DNA of 64,000 nucleotides, taken from contig NC_057918.1 of the NCBI RefSeq assembly GCF_018873765.1, forward strand, positions 8,006,862 through 8,070,861, in the 5' to 3' direction. This DNA is from Telopea speciosissima (Eukaryota > Streptophyta > Magnoliopsida > Proteales > Proteaceae). The translations under genes were made by a program, and so were the position numbers. Positions 46,395 to 61,400 of this stretch are shown here, piece after piece. Positions within the stretch are counted from its first letter, which is position 1. Every line of letters starts with the position of its first letter. The notes beneath the pieces are model-generated. The model ran no database searches. It saw only the letters and a list, made by a program, of their open reading frames with translations, and was not told where the DNA came from.

Positions 46395-49300
46395 ATGAGT
46401 GTCGGAGTCATGGAGTCGGCGAGTTCGCGACCAACAGTGACTCAGCGCGAGCAGTGGGAAGTGGAGGGGAAGGTTTTCGAGATGTATCAACTCTTCAGTA
46501 GTGTTCCACACCATGCCCAAACTATAATGTAAGTTTTATTGGGATATTTTCTAGGGTTTCCTTCTTCCTCACTGTTTCGATTTTGTTTTTCTTTCCGAGT
46601 ATCGACCTTGTCCTTTCTTCTCCGAGCTTATGCTTTTTCTTTCTTTGTAACTATTGGTTCTGGTGATCTACTTGATAGGTTGGAGCTTCGTCGTGATAAG
46701 CACTTGGAGTTTCTTACCAAAGGTCTCCGACAACTTGGACCGAGCTTCTCTGTGTTGGACGCGAAGTACTTCTCTTTCCCTTTCCTTCTTGTTTATTTAA
46801 CTTTTTGTTTTGAGATCTGAATCTATGCTTAATTGTTTATATTTAGTTGATATTTACAGTTCATAATCTAGTTGCCTTGTTAGTGTAAGTGGATGAAACA
46901 ATCTCACATGCGATCCGTCGTTTACTGAGCATCCATTGTCAAATTGTGCCATTTTATACATCCTGCTCCGTGCAATGCATGGGTTTCTCCTGTAGTTTTT
47001 TTTTTTTGATTTCCTAGTTTCCGTGAGGTACACGAGAAACTCGGTTGATGTGGAGAGAATAAGCTGTTTAAGGTTTGTGAGCAGTGCATATATTGCCTCT
47101 ACTTTATCCTCAAGAGGACCACTTATATTTATTTCCACAAAATAGAAAGGGGGAGCACATTCTTACAATTAAAAAAATATGCAACCACAATTTATGTGAG
47201 ATGAGGCTTTCAGAAATTGAAATGAAATGGTCTCATAGATTCTAGTCTCCACAATTTTAGGATTTGGATTAGGGTTTAGTCCCATTGCTCATTCCTGTCC
47301 ATCATGATACTTGGGAAAGTTTCCTTAGAGAATGTCTACGTTCTGTTTTCTAAACCCACTGTATAGTTTTTGCCTGTTAAAGATGAAACTGTAACAGGTA
47401 AGACGTTTTGGTGCTTTTCAATTTATCTCTTTGGCACATAAAAACTCAGTATCACCACTATGTTTGATTGCTTTAATTATCAGGTCTCTGTTGATTAGGC
47501 TTGCATAGGTGTCTTATCACCTAATTTCAGAAATTTGCTTAGTTGCTCGCAAGGTTCTCTCCAATCACCTGTAACATCATTGACACATTGCTGTTCTAGA
47601 AAACACCTGTAACTTCCTATCATTTATAGTTACACATATTGCTGCCATGGATTGGTAGTAGCTGCTGCCTTAACAGGGGAATTAAATAGGGTATAAATAA
47701 GAATAGCTTTTGGCAGCTCTGTGTGCCTCATTATAATGTGAGCTTAAGTTCCTCTGGAGCTCATGATCAGTTACTCGAGTTCAGAATCCATGAGAAATCA
47801 TGACAAGCCAAGAAAGCCAGCCAAGACTTAGCTGGTTAAGACTCTCAAATGATCAGTCTTTATAAGTTTTATTTGCTTATGTATCCATTGGATTCCAAAC
47901 TAGATTTTCTGATGCAAGTAAAAGGGCCATTACTCAGTGCTGGTCCCGCCTATGTGGGATCCTAGGAAGGGTTAGTTTGGAGTTGATCCTAACCTATGGC
48001 ATTTTTGCGTAATGTGGCTGCCCTCAAAGTCAAACCTGGGCATTTGCCCTGCCAACCCAAATCTTTTACCATTGATCTAAGCAACAGCTCCCAGATTTTC
48101 TGATTCAATTAATGATTAAAATTTTTAGAGAAAGAAAGATATTTTTGTATTGGTATGAATTCAATATTAAGTGAAATTATTATGTCTTTTGCTCACTACG
48201 CCTTGCCCCCGTTATATTGATGGATTTGGAGTTCTCTATCAGTTGAACTGGTATAACTATGATTCATCTTGTTTCCAAGTATGAAATAATTTGCAGTCAG
48301 CTGTTAATTTAGCTGATTTTTCTTACATGGCTTACTGCAATGATGACATGATATACAGTTTTCCGTTGATACTGTTGAAGAGAAAATGCATGAAGTATGG
48401 TTTTTATTTTTCAATCTCTTGGCTTAGTTGCTAGAGGGGAAGTTGTTTGAATGGAAAGAATGCAAAGGTTCATGCTGTAGCATGTGTACTTATTTACATA
48501 AATTTGTTTGTCTCAGTCTGCTGTAACTTGTGCTTGTATTTAACCTATTCTGAAGCCCTTGAACTTTTATGACTTGAAGAGAAATAAAATTTCAGCTAAG
48601 TTCAGTTATTTGAAAAACAAAATCAGCTAAGTTCATCTTCAGAAATTTTAAGTTTATCTGATTTATTTATTGAAGCTTTTCATATATAGAAGTTCTGCAT
48701 ACACTGATTTCCTTATTTTCATACTAATGCATACAATAAAACTTTGTTATAGCCGACCATGGCTCTGTTATTGGATCCTTCACTCAATTGCTTTATTGGG
48801 AGACTCCGTAGACTCTGAATTGGAGAACAATTCTATTGACTTTCTCAGTCGTTGTCAGGTTAGAAGTTTGAAGCTGCATTCTTATTACTTGATTATGGTT
48901 TGAAATTCTATTTTTCTTTGACTTGATTTAAAATTAAATTTTCTTGCTACTGCTTGATTTCTATCTCTGTACTGAATGAGAAATTGATCCACTTTATTTG
49001 GAGCAGTTTGTGCTCCCAACTGCGAGGCTCTACCAGAATGTCTGTAAAGGAGAAGCTTCTTCAGCATTCATATAAATTAATGAATATCACAACTGTATAT
49101 CTGTAGTATTTCTGGATGAATTATGGAGTATTGAAGCATTAGTATTGTAGAATTAATCTCTCATATGTTTATTTTTTGACTTATTTGTTTGGCCTCCCCT
49201 ATGCAATAACCAAGTGCTTTATGGTTTTGAAATATCATTTCAAACATCGTGATCATCAAGTTAGTAGTCAAGTGATCCTGCATTGGTGCTAGGAATGGAA

Positions 49301-52300
49301 GTTCCGTAAGTATCAGAACCGCAAAAAGGTACAAACAAAAGTTTTCAACTTCTATCGATGACCTATTTTCATGGCTTTTGGTCTGTTGGCACCGCAGTTC
49401 TAGTTGTCTAAAGTTTGCACACTATGTTGTCACAGCCTTCACTCAAATTAGCACAAAGAATAGATCCTTGGTGTAGATCAAGAGAGGTTCCAACCCAAGT
49501 ATTCACGCCGGAACAAGCCCAAATCCAAGCCTAATGGGTTAAATAAGTTGCCTAATAGTTTATATATGTCATGGGCTGAGAATTTTTATGTTTATTGAAA
49601 TGAGCCTATTTTGATAGCCCATATATGAGGGATCAGTGGCCCATACAGATTTAACTAGTTGTTGTATCTAGGCCTCTAAAGTTGTGAAGTCGATGTCAAT
49701 AGGTTTGTTTCACTGTTAGTTGTGAAAGACCTTGAAAATGTAATGTTCATTAAATATCTTGAGAAGAGTCCCCCTGTAAGTCCTTGAAAATGTACATGCA
49801 ATTAAGTCTAGGAAGAAGTTCCAATGAGGGTTAGAACCCTCCCAACGTCTTTATAAAAAGAGCTTCCTGTAAGCATTTGAAATCAAAATTTGAATGAAAT
49901 TGAGTTTTTATACAATTCTTCTGTGAGAAACAGAGCTGCAGTGAGATTCTGTTCCTAATGAGAGGCTGTAATGGTTGGTGAGATACTAGTCTATGCTTGG
50001 GGTGAGACTTTTCAAGTCACATCCTTTTTCTTCTATCTTATTTCCGCTATTCTGTCTATGTGACATCAAGTAAGTTTTAAAGTTGTTCAGTTGTTCTATC
50101 ATCATTTATTTAAAGGTTAGTTGAAGATATTCCTTGTTGTGCATCATCTCTTATTTCAATATAAAGTTTCTCTTAAATCTTATCACATTTGGGTGTTGTG
50201 ATCATATTATCTCGGACTGGTTCTAAAACTTATTATAAGGTTAGACCAGTCTCCATTATTTAATATCAGAGCCATGGCTGAGGGTAGCTTTAATGCCTCA
50301 AATCAGACTTTCGACTCTATCGCACAAGCGATCGACATGCTGGAACAGTTGACTGATCGTATGAACATGATGGAACAACGCATTGATTCCATATCTCCAC
50401 AAAGTGATGGAGAGCCAGTCCAATCCACAACCAACAACACCCGTCAAACCATGAACCGAACAGCTACTGGAAACACTCCTCCGCACCCACTTTTGAGGAG
50501 CATGTGCGATCGTACTTTGATCACAACACACTGCAGCGACACCAAGATGACACTCAAAAAGTAAAATTGGAGTTGAAGGAGTACAATGGCAAACACGACC
50601 CCTAGGTATTTCAATGATTGTTTGTGTTGCTTAGATGACTACTTTGATTGGTTTGAGTTTTCAAAAGCTGGAAAGATGAATGATGCGGTCCCGGGGTTTG
50701 GAAACCCTATTGGATTTGTTGTGAACCCAATAGAATAATAGATAACTCGTTTTTAAAAGCACTAGTGGAAGTAAATATCTTAGGAGAAGAAACTAATATC
50801 ATGGAGAACCAATTTGGTTTTAATGCCAGGAAGATCCACGACAGAAGCTATTTACTTAGGAGACTTATGGATAGATTTAGAAATTGCAAGAAGGATCTGC
50901 ATATGGTCTTTATTGACCTAGAAAAAGCTTATGTCAGAGTCCCTAGAGAGTTAATCTGGCAAGTATTAGAGAAGAGAAGTGTTTCGAGTAAATATGTGGA
51001 CATAATTAAAGATATGTATAATGGTGCGATGACAAGTGTAAGAACTACTATGGGGGGCCAAGGTAGTGAATTCCCAATTACAATTGGGTTACATCAAGGA
51101 TCAGCTTTAAGCCCTTAGTTGTTTGTGCTTATCATGGATGATTTAACAAGAGACATTCAAGATGAGATTCCTTGGTGTATGCCTTTTGTTTTTGATATTG
51201 TTTTGGTGGATGACACAAAATCAAGGATTAACTCCAAGTTAGAGTTATGGAGTTCAACCTTGGAATAAAAAGGTTTTAATATAAGTAGAACGAGTATATG
51301 ATGTGTAACTTTGGTTACACTAGGACAAATAATGTGGTGGTGAAAATTGGTGAGAGGGAGATTCCGCAAAGTGATTATTTTATGTATCTTGGTTCAATCA
51401 TAAATAAAGAAGGTGATTAGAGGATGATTTTTCACAGAGCATTAAAATAAGATGGACGAAGTGGAGAGGTGCGTCTGGAGTATTGTGTGATCGGCGTATT
51501 CCTTTAGAACTTAATTTTGTAGGACAGATATACGACCGACTATGATGTATGGTGCGGAACGTTGGGCAGTTAAGAAGCATTATAGAGATAAACCCAGTGT
51601 AGCAGAGATGAGGATGTTGAGATAGATGAGTGGCAAAAGTAGGAAGGATAAAGTAAGGAACGATCATATTAGAGCTGGTTTGGGAGTAGCTCCGATACAT
51701 GATAAGCTATGAGAAAGTCGTTTGAGGTGGCATGGCCATGTTCAATGGAGGCCTTTGAATGCTCCAGTACAAAGGAGTGATTTTATTCAGATTGAAGGAA
51801 CTAAAAGAGCCAGGGGCACATCTAAAATGACCTTAGGAGAAGTGGTGAGGAAAGACATGCATAGCTTAGGCTTTGTATCAAGTATGACCTCGAATGGAGC
51901 TGATTGGAGAGTAAGGGTCCTTATAGCCGACCCCGTTTAGTTGGGATAAGGCTGAGTTGGTGTTGTTGTATATAAGGATGTAGCCAAATGTCCAAGGGTT
52001 CCTTATGAGGTGCAGAAGGCCATGGCTACCCTCATGAAAGGAGGGATAAAGAGGAAATTAGATAAGAAGAGGGCAAGAGAAGAGTTTGATGGTGCAATAC
52101 TAGAGAGACAAGCAGAGGTAGGAGGGTGGGACTCAACTTTGATCTTGATTTTGATTTTGTTGAGGAATTTGTGATCGCCAATGTCGATACAGAGATAGAG
52201 GCCATACAGGTACAACAATTGACTAGAGAGAGCTGTGTCAGTTGTCACACATCAGTATGAGAAGGATAGTGGCAAGAACTTCAGGGGAGGAGCTAGTTCC

Positions 52301-55300
52301 TCTTGAGCAGTTGGTCCTAGTGCCCTAGTGGTAGTAGTTCTAGACCTAGAGCAGTTGCAGGAGAGGCTGGTCCTATTGGTGTTGGCTAGGGTAAAAAGAA
52401 ACAGAAGCAATCAAAGTTGCCATTTAGGAGGTTGCAGAGTGTATGGACAGCCCCACCACCCCCATCCCAAGGGGACAGTGGTGATGATGATCCTATTGAG
52501 ATACTTGAGTAGGAATGCAGGATCCTGCGGTTTCTAGACCGAAGAGTAGACAGCGAAAGTTGAAGCAGGTGTTGGGCCATAGCGAACCTAAACATCAATT
52601 TGGTGTCAGACCCGAAATTCCTCTATATTCTAACCATGGTGGTCAATAGTGAGATTCTCCAACTGCTTAATTCTTATAAAGATGAAAGTAGGACAAATAT
52701 TTCCAATCTAACAGATCGTGTTGATACCCTTAACACAGTTATCAGTTCCATCCAGACTATGATGGCATCCATACAAGCTTCTATTAATTGATTGGTGACT
52801 TTAGATAAAGGAAGAAGTCCCATTTAATCTGGGGATTCTTCCAACATCGTCTTACAAGCAAGGTTTAAAGTATCAATATCAGAGAGACACGAGATCCACT
52901 AAAGATATGTATGGAAATGGTCAGGAAATGTTTGACAATGCTTAGGATATATGCAAATTACATATTTTAAGCCTAAAACACTATAAACAAGTAATTCATA
53001 AAATATTTCATGTATGAAAAGGAGAACAAAGTATGACGAGACAAGTGCATTCAATTGATTATATATAAAGGATGAGCTTTCTTACAGGTACTAATTCCAA
53101 ATTTTTTTAGGTATCATATCGGTACCTTAAAGATACAATGCATATCAGTTAGTATAGGTGGATATGGAAGGATACTTTAAACATTTCCCACAGGGTCCGT
53201 CTCATGTTACACTATGCCACTGCCACCACCACCGCCATATGGAGTTGGTCTATATGATTATCCTTTTTATGGAGCTGAAAGAGGAGCGAAGTGGGGCATC
53301 CTCTATTTTTATGGGGATAACAACCCAAAGCAGTATCTTGACTGGGTTCACAGTGTGGATATATTTTTCAGATGGTATGCGTTGAGTAAGGTTAGAATTA
53401 TCTATTTGTAGAGGCTAAGCTGCAGGGCACTGTTCAAGTTCATAGTTGTCAAGGCAGCAAAGCGACCCAAGGTGCTTGAGGGGTGTCTAAGCGCTTAGGC
53501 GACATGGCGCCCACCTAGGCGTCACCTTAGGCGCCCCTAAGTGTTATTTTTTATTTTTTCCTTTTCTAACATTATTTAGTATGCTACAATATGTACCTTA
53601 TATCATCAATAATCAACACTAAGCCTCCTCAAGTCATCGAAAATCAAAATTAAGACACATCAAGTCATAAAAAATCAATATTAAGCCACATTAAGTCATC
53701 AAAAATCAACATAGAACTAGAACTCTAGAAGACAACAGAACTGAAGAAGCAAGCTATTGGAAGTTTGAAACAATCAAACATACATTTGGTTTATACTAGT
53801 CTCATATTTGGTTTATACTGTTCTTAGAAAATATGATCTTATCTTTAAGTAATTAAATTGTTCTCGATTTAGAGAAATGTTCTTGTTCTCTAAGAAGTTT
53901 GACTAGTCAGATGATTTTACTTTTAAATGAGACTTTTAGTATTAGGTAGAGCACAAAACCAGCTTTCCAACAAATCCAAAATTACTTAAATCTGATTTAT
54001 ATTGAAGAAGTTATGTTTCGGTCAAACCTTATTTGGTATGCACGAATGTTGTCAAAATCGCTCTAAATGCAAATATTTTTTTGGATATAAAAACAAATGA
54101 ATATTTTACCGCACTTTTGGTTTTTAGCAATGTTTTATCATATTAAGATTTATAGAATTTTTAGATTTGAAAAAAATCCCAACATTAGAAAGTTGAAAAT
54201 TTTACTTACCGTTAAAAATTCAGTATTTGTTCTTGAACTGGGGGGTTGACTTGTTATCCTTTTGAAATTTGATTTTTTAACTATTTTTATTGGATTCAAA
54301 TATAAAAACATTTATTTAAATGATATTTGACATAAATAATGGCCAATACCAAGTTCGATACCAAAAAAACAGTGCAAGGCGCCTTGCAATAAGGCGGCAG
54401 TCGCCTAGGCCTCAACAAAACCGCCTGGACGCCTAGGCGACGCCATGACAACTATGCTCAAGTTTGGGTGGATCAAACACCAACAATAGAATTGGACTCA
54501 AGGCATTGGGTTAGTCACTACTGGGGCTAAAATGAGTGAAGCCATGAACCTAAGATTCTTTCCACTGATTACAAACAGCGCATGCACCTCAAGTTTGCAT
54601 AGTTGAGACAAAAAAGCATGACAATTGAGGAGAATGTGGCCATATTTTATTATTTATCCACTTGATCTGATTTTGAGTGGGGTGAGGAGGTATTGGTGGC
54701 ACAGTTTTGCAATGGATTGCACCCTCAGATCAATCCTGCACTAGCATCCAGTTGACGCCTATGATAGAAGATGTTGTAGCAGTGGAATATCAGGTAGAAA
54801 AATGTCTGAAGCGGCCATACATTCAGAAGACTTTTACAGATGCTCTCTAAGAATGATAGCTCCAGTCAGCAACAGTCGTTTCCATAAGGAAAGTCATTCA
54901 ACAAGCTATGGGTTAGCGATTCATTTATGGCATCTTCGAGATCAAACTGCCCTTATTCTCCACCTTCGTGGTTCTGACCGACCTACTATGAAGCTGCAAG
55001 AAGCTGATCTACGAGTACCTTTGCGCACCAGCGCGCTCTGTAATTTTTCAGTTTGTTCTGGCGTGTGCCTTACTCAAGTAGGGCACAACAAAAGCCTTGG
55101 TTGAGATACAATGTTTCTCATGAAAGGGGATAAGGGCTTTTTTCTGCTTAATGTTTTAAGAAAACACAATTTGAATCCATTTGATTTCTCTTTACTGGCA
55201 AAACTCGCACTTGCAATATTAGGGGTATGAGCATTTTTCTGCTCAATGTCCTAATTGTTTGGTTGCTTTCGTTGATAAGGAAGAACTCAAGGCTACTGTT

Positions 55301-58300
55301 TGGAAGAGAAATAGAGGAACTGTTGGATTGTATGGGACAGAATACCGTGGGGGTATTCTGGTTTTTTTCATTATTTATTATGCCTTTCATTATGTACTTA
55401 ATTAGAGTCGGCTGTGTTAGGGGCAATTCTGTCCATGTAATCTTGATTGTTTATTATAAATACAAAGCTTGGGATTAGTCATTGATCATCCAAGCATTAA
55501 ACTCTAATTCTAAATCTGCTAACGTGGTATCAGAGCAGGCAGGGGTCACGGTATTGAGTCCCTCTGGGAGCGGGCAGGTGTTAAAAAATCACTTATCCAC
55601 CCGTGTCCCCCTTTGGATAGTCCGCTGTGCTAGAGCTCCTATATGATATACATATTGTTTCCTTCTTTTCCTACAAGGTTGGCCTTTTAGAGGAAGCGGT
55701 ACCAACGTGGCCTTTTAAGGGGTTATTCTGGTATTTTTCAGTATTTTATTATGCCTTTCATTATGTACAGCCGACTCTATATTAGAGTCGGCTATGTTAG
55801 GGGCAATTCTGTACATGTAATCTTGATTGTTTATTATAAATACAAAGCTTAGGATCAGTCATTGATCATCAAACGCATTAAAATCTAATTCTAAATCTGC
55901 TAACAGGAACAACCTAGTACTTCTGGAGTTGGTGCACAATCGTGAACATAGTGAAGTCAATAACAATGATAGTGATGGAGAGTAGCAACATTGTTACGTT
56001 CTTCATCCACTTTTAGCTACACAAGTTTTTTGACAAGGATGATTGGTGTTGAAACAATATTTTCTAGACCAAAGTGTGATGCAACGATAGTTTATGCCCC
56101 ATGGTAATCGGCAGTGGTAGTTGTCCCAATGCCATCTCTGATCTTTGAAGACGCCGTTCACAAGCTCGGTTTAAAGTCAAAGCCGCATCCTAACCCCCTA
56201 CAAAGTTGTGTGGGTGAACAATACAAATCTCAAGATCAATGATCAATGTTTACTCACGTACTCTATTGGTGGGTGGATCGATACCGTGCAATGTGATGTC
56301 CAACCCTTCAAGGTGTGTCACACCCTCCTAGGGTGACCGTGGTTGTTTGATAAGTAGGCATAACATTGTGGTTATGAAACACTTGTTCTTTCAACACGGT
56401 GGACTCGAGATGAAGTTCCTTCCAGCTAAGGACCTTCCGACAATCAAGCTTCAGCAGACAACGGGATCTTTTCTCCTCCAACGCGTTGATTCAGATGGCC
56501 TCCTTGGTCCTTATCCAATTCTTCCTACAATAGGCTAGTTATTTTTTAATTTTATTTTAGTTTTCGAGCTAGGATAGGAGTCTTTGTTTGTTTTGTTTCT
56601 TTCTCTTTTTATATCTACTTGTAATTGTGATCAGAGGATTGGAATGAAAGTTGTTGAGTTTGAGGTTAGTCCTCACGGGGTGAGTGTTGCGTGGTTGTAC
56701 AGTGTGTAGACTGTTGGGTGTCTCCCTTACCTTCCTCCTTTCCCTCAGTGGCTATGTTATTCTGGTTCTAGTGGAGTCTTGATGTGTAAACTACTTTTTA
56801 ATTAATTGAACTGGAAAGCAACTTTCCTCAAACTTGGGACGGGTGTATGATGAAGTCCAGGAGCATATAAGTTTGACCTGAAAATTTTGAGGCCTACGTC
56901 ATAAGCCGTTAGTTAGGATTTGGTATTAGTTGCCAATTTATTTTGGATTAGATCTAATTAAAATATCTGGCTTATTTAGTTCCTTATGTTAGTACTATGA
57001 GTGGCTCAGGAAGTTCTTAATTGCAATGTTTTTTGCATTGGGAGTAGTTTAATGACAGTAGGTATGTTAGTTGCTTGAGTTGATGGGTAAGACACAGATC
57101 TGCTTGATAATAATTTGAGAGTTTTGTGATGTGGTTCAGGGCTGGAAGTCCCACCATGTTTTTTCTGTATCAGACTTGAAATGTCTTGGTTATTTTGTAT
57201 GCATAGTCCGAAATCTCGGGTCTCGGGGCCATCTCGGCCTTTGAAAAAACCGAGTTGGACCGAGATCTCACCGAGATCCGAGATCTCGGCGAGTTTGTGC
57301 ACTTTTTTTTTTCCCGACTCGGAAGCCCATCTCAGTGGGTTTTAGACCTCTGTTGGGTCTGAAAATCAGTAGACAGCCTATTTTAGGCCATTTAAACACA
57401 ATGGCATTATTAGTTTTTGCAAAAACAAAGTCCAAATATGACTTTTACATCGGACCCTTAGTTGGTAGGCGGCGACGTATTAAAATAGCATAGTATATAC
57501 ATTAATGACATAATTTATGTACATAGAACTCAAACAAAACATTTAATTAATAAGAAAACAAGTTAATAAGCATTACAAACCATCAAAAACCTTCACAAAC
57601 TTGAGCAATCCTCCAAAATTGAGCTGCCATCTTCACTTTGCCACCAAATTCAGCTTCCAAATGTTTCAATCCAACCAAAAAATGAAGAAGGGAAGAGAAG
57701 ATTGAGAGAAGAGAGCCAAATAATAGAAAGCAAGAGAACCTTGCTGTTTACAGCATGTATATGCCTAACATTTTAAGTTAAATGGGTAAAGTGAGTGAAG
57801 TGACCCATATCCGGCCAGAACCGAGATCCCCGAATCTTGCGACTTCAAAAGTTAGATCTCGCAGAGATATGGTACTTTTCTGTTTCCCTTGCCCTCTCGA
57901 CTCGGCTTTTGAAAAAACCGAGAATCTCGGCGAGATCTCGCGAGATTTCGGACTATGGCTCAAAGTTATGGGTATCCAAAATTCTTGTGTTACTCTGTTA
58001 TCTCAGCATGATGTTTCAACCTTCATCTTACCTCATGTATGCCTGTTGATTTTGCTTGCAAATTTCTAACTATAATATGTTGAATAGCTTAGTGTTAGTT
58101 GTTGTTCTGGGAATATGCAAAAAAATTATGTTTTCCATCATTTGTTTATGACATTGTTAAGCTTTGTTTTGTTTTGTTGTATTCATGCAGGACCGGGGTG
58201 GCGGATATGCTGGTGGGCCTGGACAGGCAAGTATATATTTGCTCTTTGGCAAATTAATCCGTATGTCATTTTATTTGTTAAGAACATTTATGTTGGAATA

Positions 58301-58404
58301 CAACTGCCTTTATGTGCTATATCTCTCACTTCATTCTCTCCCTTCTCATATATTTATACTCAAATTTACTTCCTATCACATTTTTTCTCTTTCCCAAATT
58401 CCAT

Positions 58405-58479
<75 letters not shown>

Positions 58480-61400
58480 CATACGTTATTTTGGACAGAA
58501 TTTCTTTCTCCATATTATCTCTCTTGCTACATGTATATAGAGGGAGGAGGGAAAGAGGGGATTGGCGACTTGCGAGAGAGAGAAATACAACAATGGAAGG
58601 GTAATTTAAAAATGAACTACGATGGGAGATAAGGGAAGTGAGAGATATGATAAGGGAAATTGTGAATCTTTTAAGTTCTTAGATGAGGGATAGAGGGCGG
58701 GCCTTGGTGCAACGGTAAAGGTTGCTCCATTGTGATCAAGTGGTCACGAGGTCGAGTCTGGAAACAGCCACTTTGCGAAAGCAGGGGTAAGGCGCAAAAG
58801 TCGTATCGCCAAAAAACGATACTACTTGAAGGCGAAATTTCGACCGAAATTGTGCCGATCCTTTAATACACCTATTTCGTTTCGGCCATGTCGAATTTAG
58901 CGAAGTTTCGCTGAGATATCAGCGAGTTTGTCTCTATGTTTTGGAACAATGATTTTATGTATTGTGATCCTCCCTAGACCCCGCAGTGGCGGGAGCCTCG
59001 TGCACTGGGTACGTCCTTTCCTTTCCTTTCCTTAACATTATTTAGCGAAAAAGAACGCTACCTGGTCGCGTGGCTCCTTGCAACTTGACACGGGTGGGTG
59101 AATTTACCGCCCCATACTCCATGAAATCAAATATCCCACATTCCCACCCATGTTGATGCGGCTGCGTGCACTCTCATTGGCTCCCATACTGGTGCAGGGA
59201 ATACAAACCCAGACGGCGATCTCTTGCCCATTATTTATTAGCTGATTACTATTGCAAACAGATCACTTCTTTATGATCTTATAAATATAGTATTTCTTTT
59301 TGGATAGGTAAAAATTAGATCTTAATTATTGTTTCTTTCATTTTTATGTCTTTTACTGACATGCGTTTACCCTCAGATGCCTCATCTTGCAACAACTTAT
59401 GCTGCTGTAAATTCACTTATTACTTTGGGTGGTCAGAGGGCCTTGTCATCAATTAATAGGTGGTCAGTCATACTACATTTTGGCTCACCTTTGCAGTGGT
59501 ATTTTTATGCTTATTTTAAAGTGATTTGATATAATAGCTCTGTAATGTTTCAGAGATAATATGCGCACATTCTTGTTGCGGATGAAACTGCCATCAGGGG
59601 CCTTCAGGTGTGACATCTTCTGAGTGATTTGGATTGGATCTCTTGGATGGGCTTTTCAATTGTATTAAATGAAAACGAAGAATTTGAATTTGAATTTAAT
59701 ATTCTCACTGAAAGTCTGGTGGTTCAATACCTTCCCCTCTTCCAAGGAAATCTAGACAAAATTATTTGTTTGTTTAGTGTTTTGATTTATGAGGCCCATG
59801 TTTATCTCCGAAAGTCTTGTATTACTTCTGAACTCTTTTCCTCCTCTCTAGCCTTTCTTTCCCAAGGCACATGGTTTGCAGATTTGTTGGTGTTCTCATT
59901 TTCGTAGGCTGCCATAAACGCATTCTTCGTCATGAAGGTTGTGAAAGTGTCTTCCTTGAAAGTGGATTCCAATGTTTTCCTGGAGACTAAAAAATAAAAA
60001 TTATGTTTAGGTGGTAAAATCATAGAACAAAGCACATCTTGTAATTTCCAAGTTTTACACTCTAATTTCTTTTACAATTCAAGATCCTTTAATGGATGAT
60101 TTATACTTGTGACCTATTTGCATTTTTTAATTTTGAGCCCCCAAAGAAAAAATTACTGGTAATCTGTTCTCAAGGAGCCATTTGTAAATCTCTTTTATAT
60201 GATTGAGTATTAGTGAATATGGGTAGCCTTATTTCCAAACAGAATTGAGTTTGTGGAGTCAACCCAGCTTAATATTTCTTACACTTAAGAAAGAGGTGTG
60301 TAGAATATGGCCTTTCATCGTGAGGTTATGGGGGTGGTGGATTTCAGTTCATTTTTTAATTTTATGATTCCTTTTTGATCTATTAATGGTGATTTGATCA
60401 ATTTGTGTCCTGCTTATCTTATTTAGTACTTCCCTCATTTTTCTCATTTCCTTCTATTAGTTAAGTATTGGAATTCTGTTCTTCTTTAACAATTAAAGCA
60501 TGGTCTGTATCTTTAAATTATTTCCTCATATATTTACCAACTTCCCTTCGTTTCCATCAGAATGCATGATGCAGGTGAAATTGATGTTCGGGCTTGTTAC
60601 ACTGCTATTTCTGTAAGTTAGCTGTTCCCCTTCCCCCTTCTGATATTATTGTATTCGTATGTTCTGTTATTATAAATCAAGCTTCAGGTTGGTAAATGTT
60701 TCTAGAAGCTATGAAGCCAAATTGTCTGGTTGTTAGGACTTTTTAGACACAACTACATGCAGTGCCTGGATAGGCAGAAATTCTCCGCACATTAGGGAAG
60801 CCAACAAGTCATTTTTGAAGTCAATTAACCACATTTAACTCATCAATATGCTTTGTAATTGTTATATTTTAATACTATTTTTACTGGATTGATTTATGAT
60901 AATACAACATTAAATGAATTCACATTTTATGTGAATAACTTTGCTAATGTTGTCTTAGCTGAATTTGCCGTGGCATGTATGGACATGTCTACTCTATATC
61001 CTGGTGCTGATTAGCAGATACATTTGTACATGTCATAATGTAATTGGTGCTATTTTTGGATTTTATGCTGATTGTGTTTTGGTTCTCTATGCATTTGGAT
61101 GTCATGAGATTTCACCTTGTACTTGGGCTATCCATAAGCTGGTATTAATGTTTCCATCATTTTGATTTGCAATGTATAGATTGGTGCTTGTCCTAACTGA
61201 CCCTTGGTAAATGGAATAAGATTGATTGGAAACCAGAATACCCCAGCTGCTCTTGGATTATAGTCCAATAAACCATCTTTTGTTAATAATATATTTCTCA
61301 GCCTTTTCCTTTCTTACATTTGTGGATTCTTGTGGCTTCTATCTCCTTTTGATCAGGTTGCTAGTGTTTTGAAGATTTTGGATTATGAGCTGGTACAGAA

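Larger units (their letters stand above)
52596..56535 (+). mobile_element. Second Ty3/Gypsy remnant: gag and protease pieces (ERA1 intron 3)
   Basis: The gag core YGDNNPKQYLDWVHSVDIFF lies at 53310-53370. It resumes after an inserted hAT element with a TTDYK..MHLKFA-like stretch at 54575 and an FCNGLHPQINPAL stretch near 54710. Near 56130-56350 a retroviral-type aspartic protease relic is seen (SGSCPNAIS, AVHKLGLKSKP, with frame changes). A terminal frame at 56347-56538 ends the coding debris. No reverse transcriptase or integrase core is recognised, so the element is internally deleted. Confidence 0.6.

Noticed and set aside
58115-58604. Two overlapping frames of about 140 aa around ERA1 exon 4
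   Set aside because: Most of each is a CT/TA microsatellite plus intron sequence; only the 12-residue GGGYAGGPGQ part is real ERA1 coding sequence.
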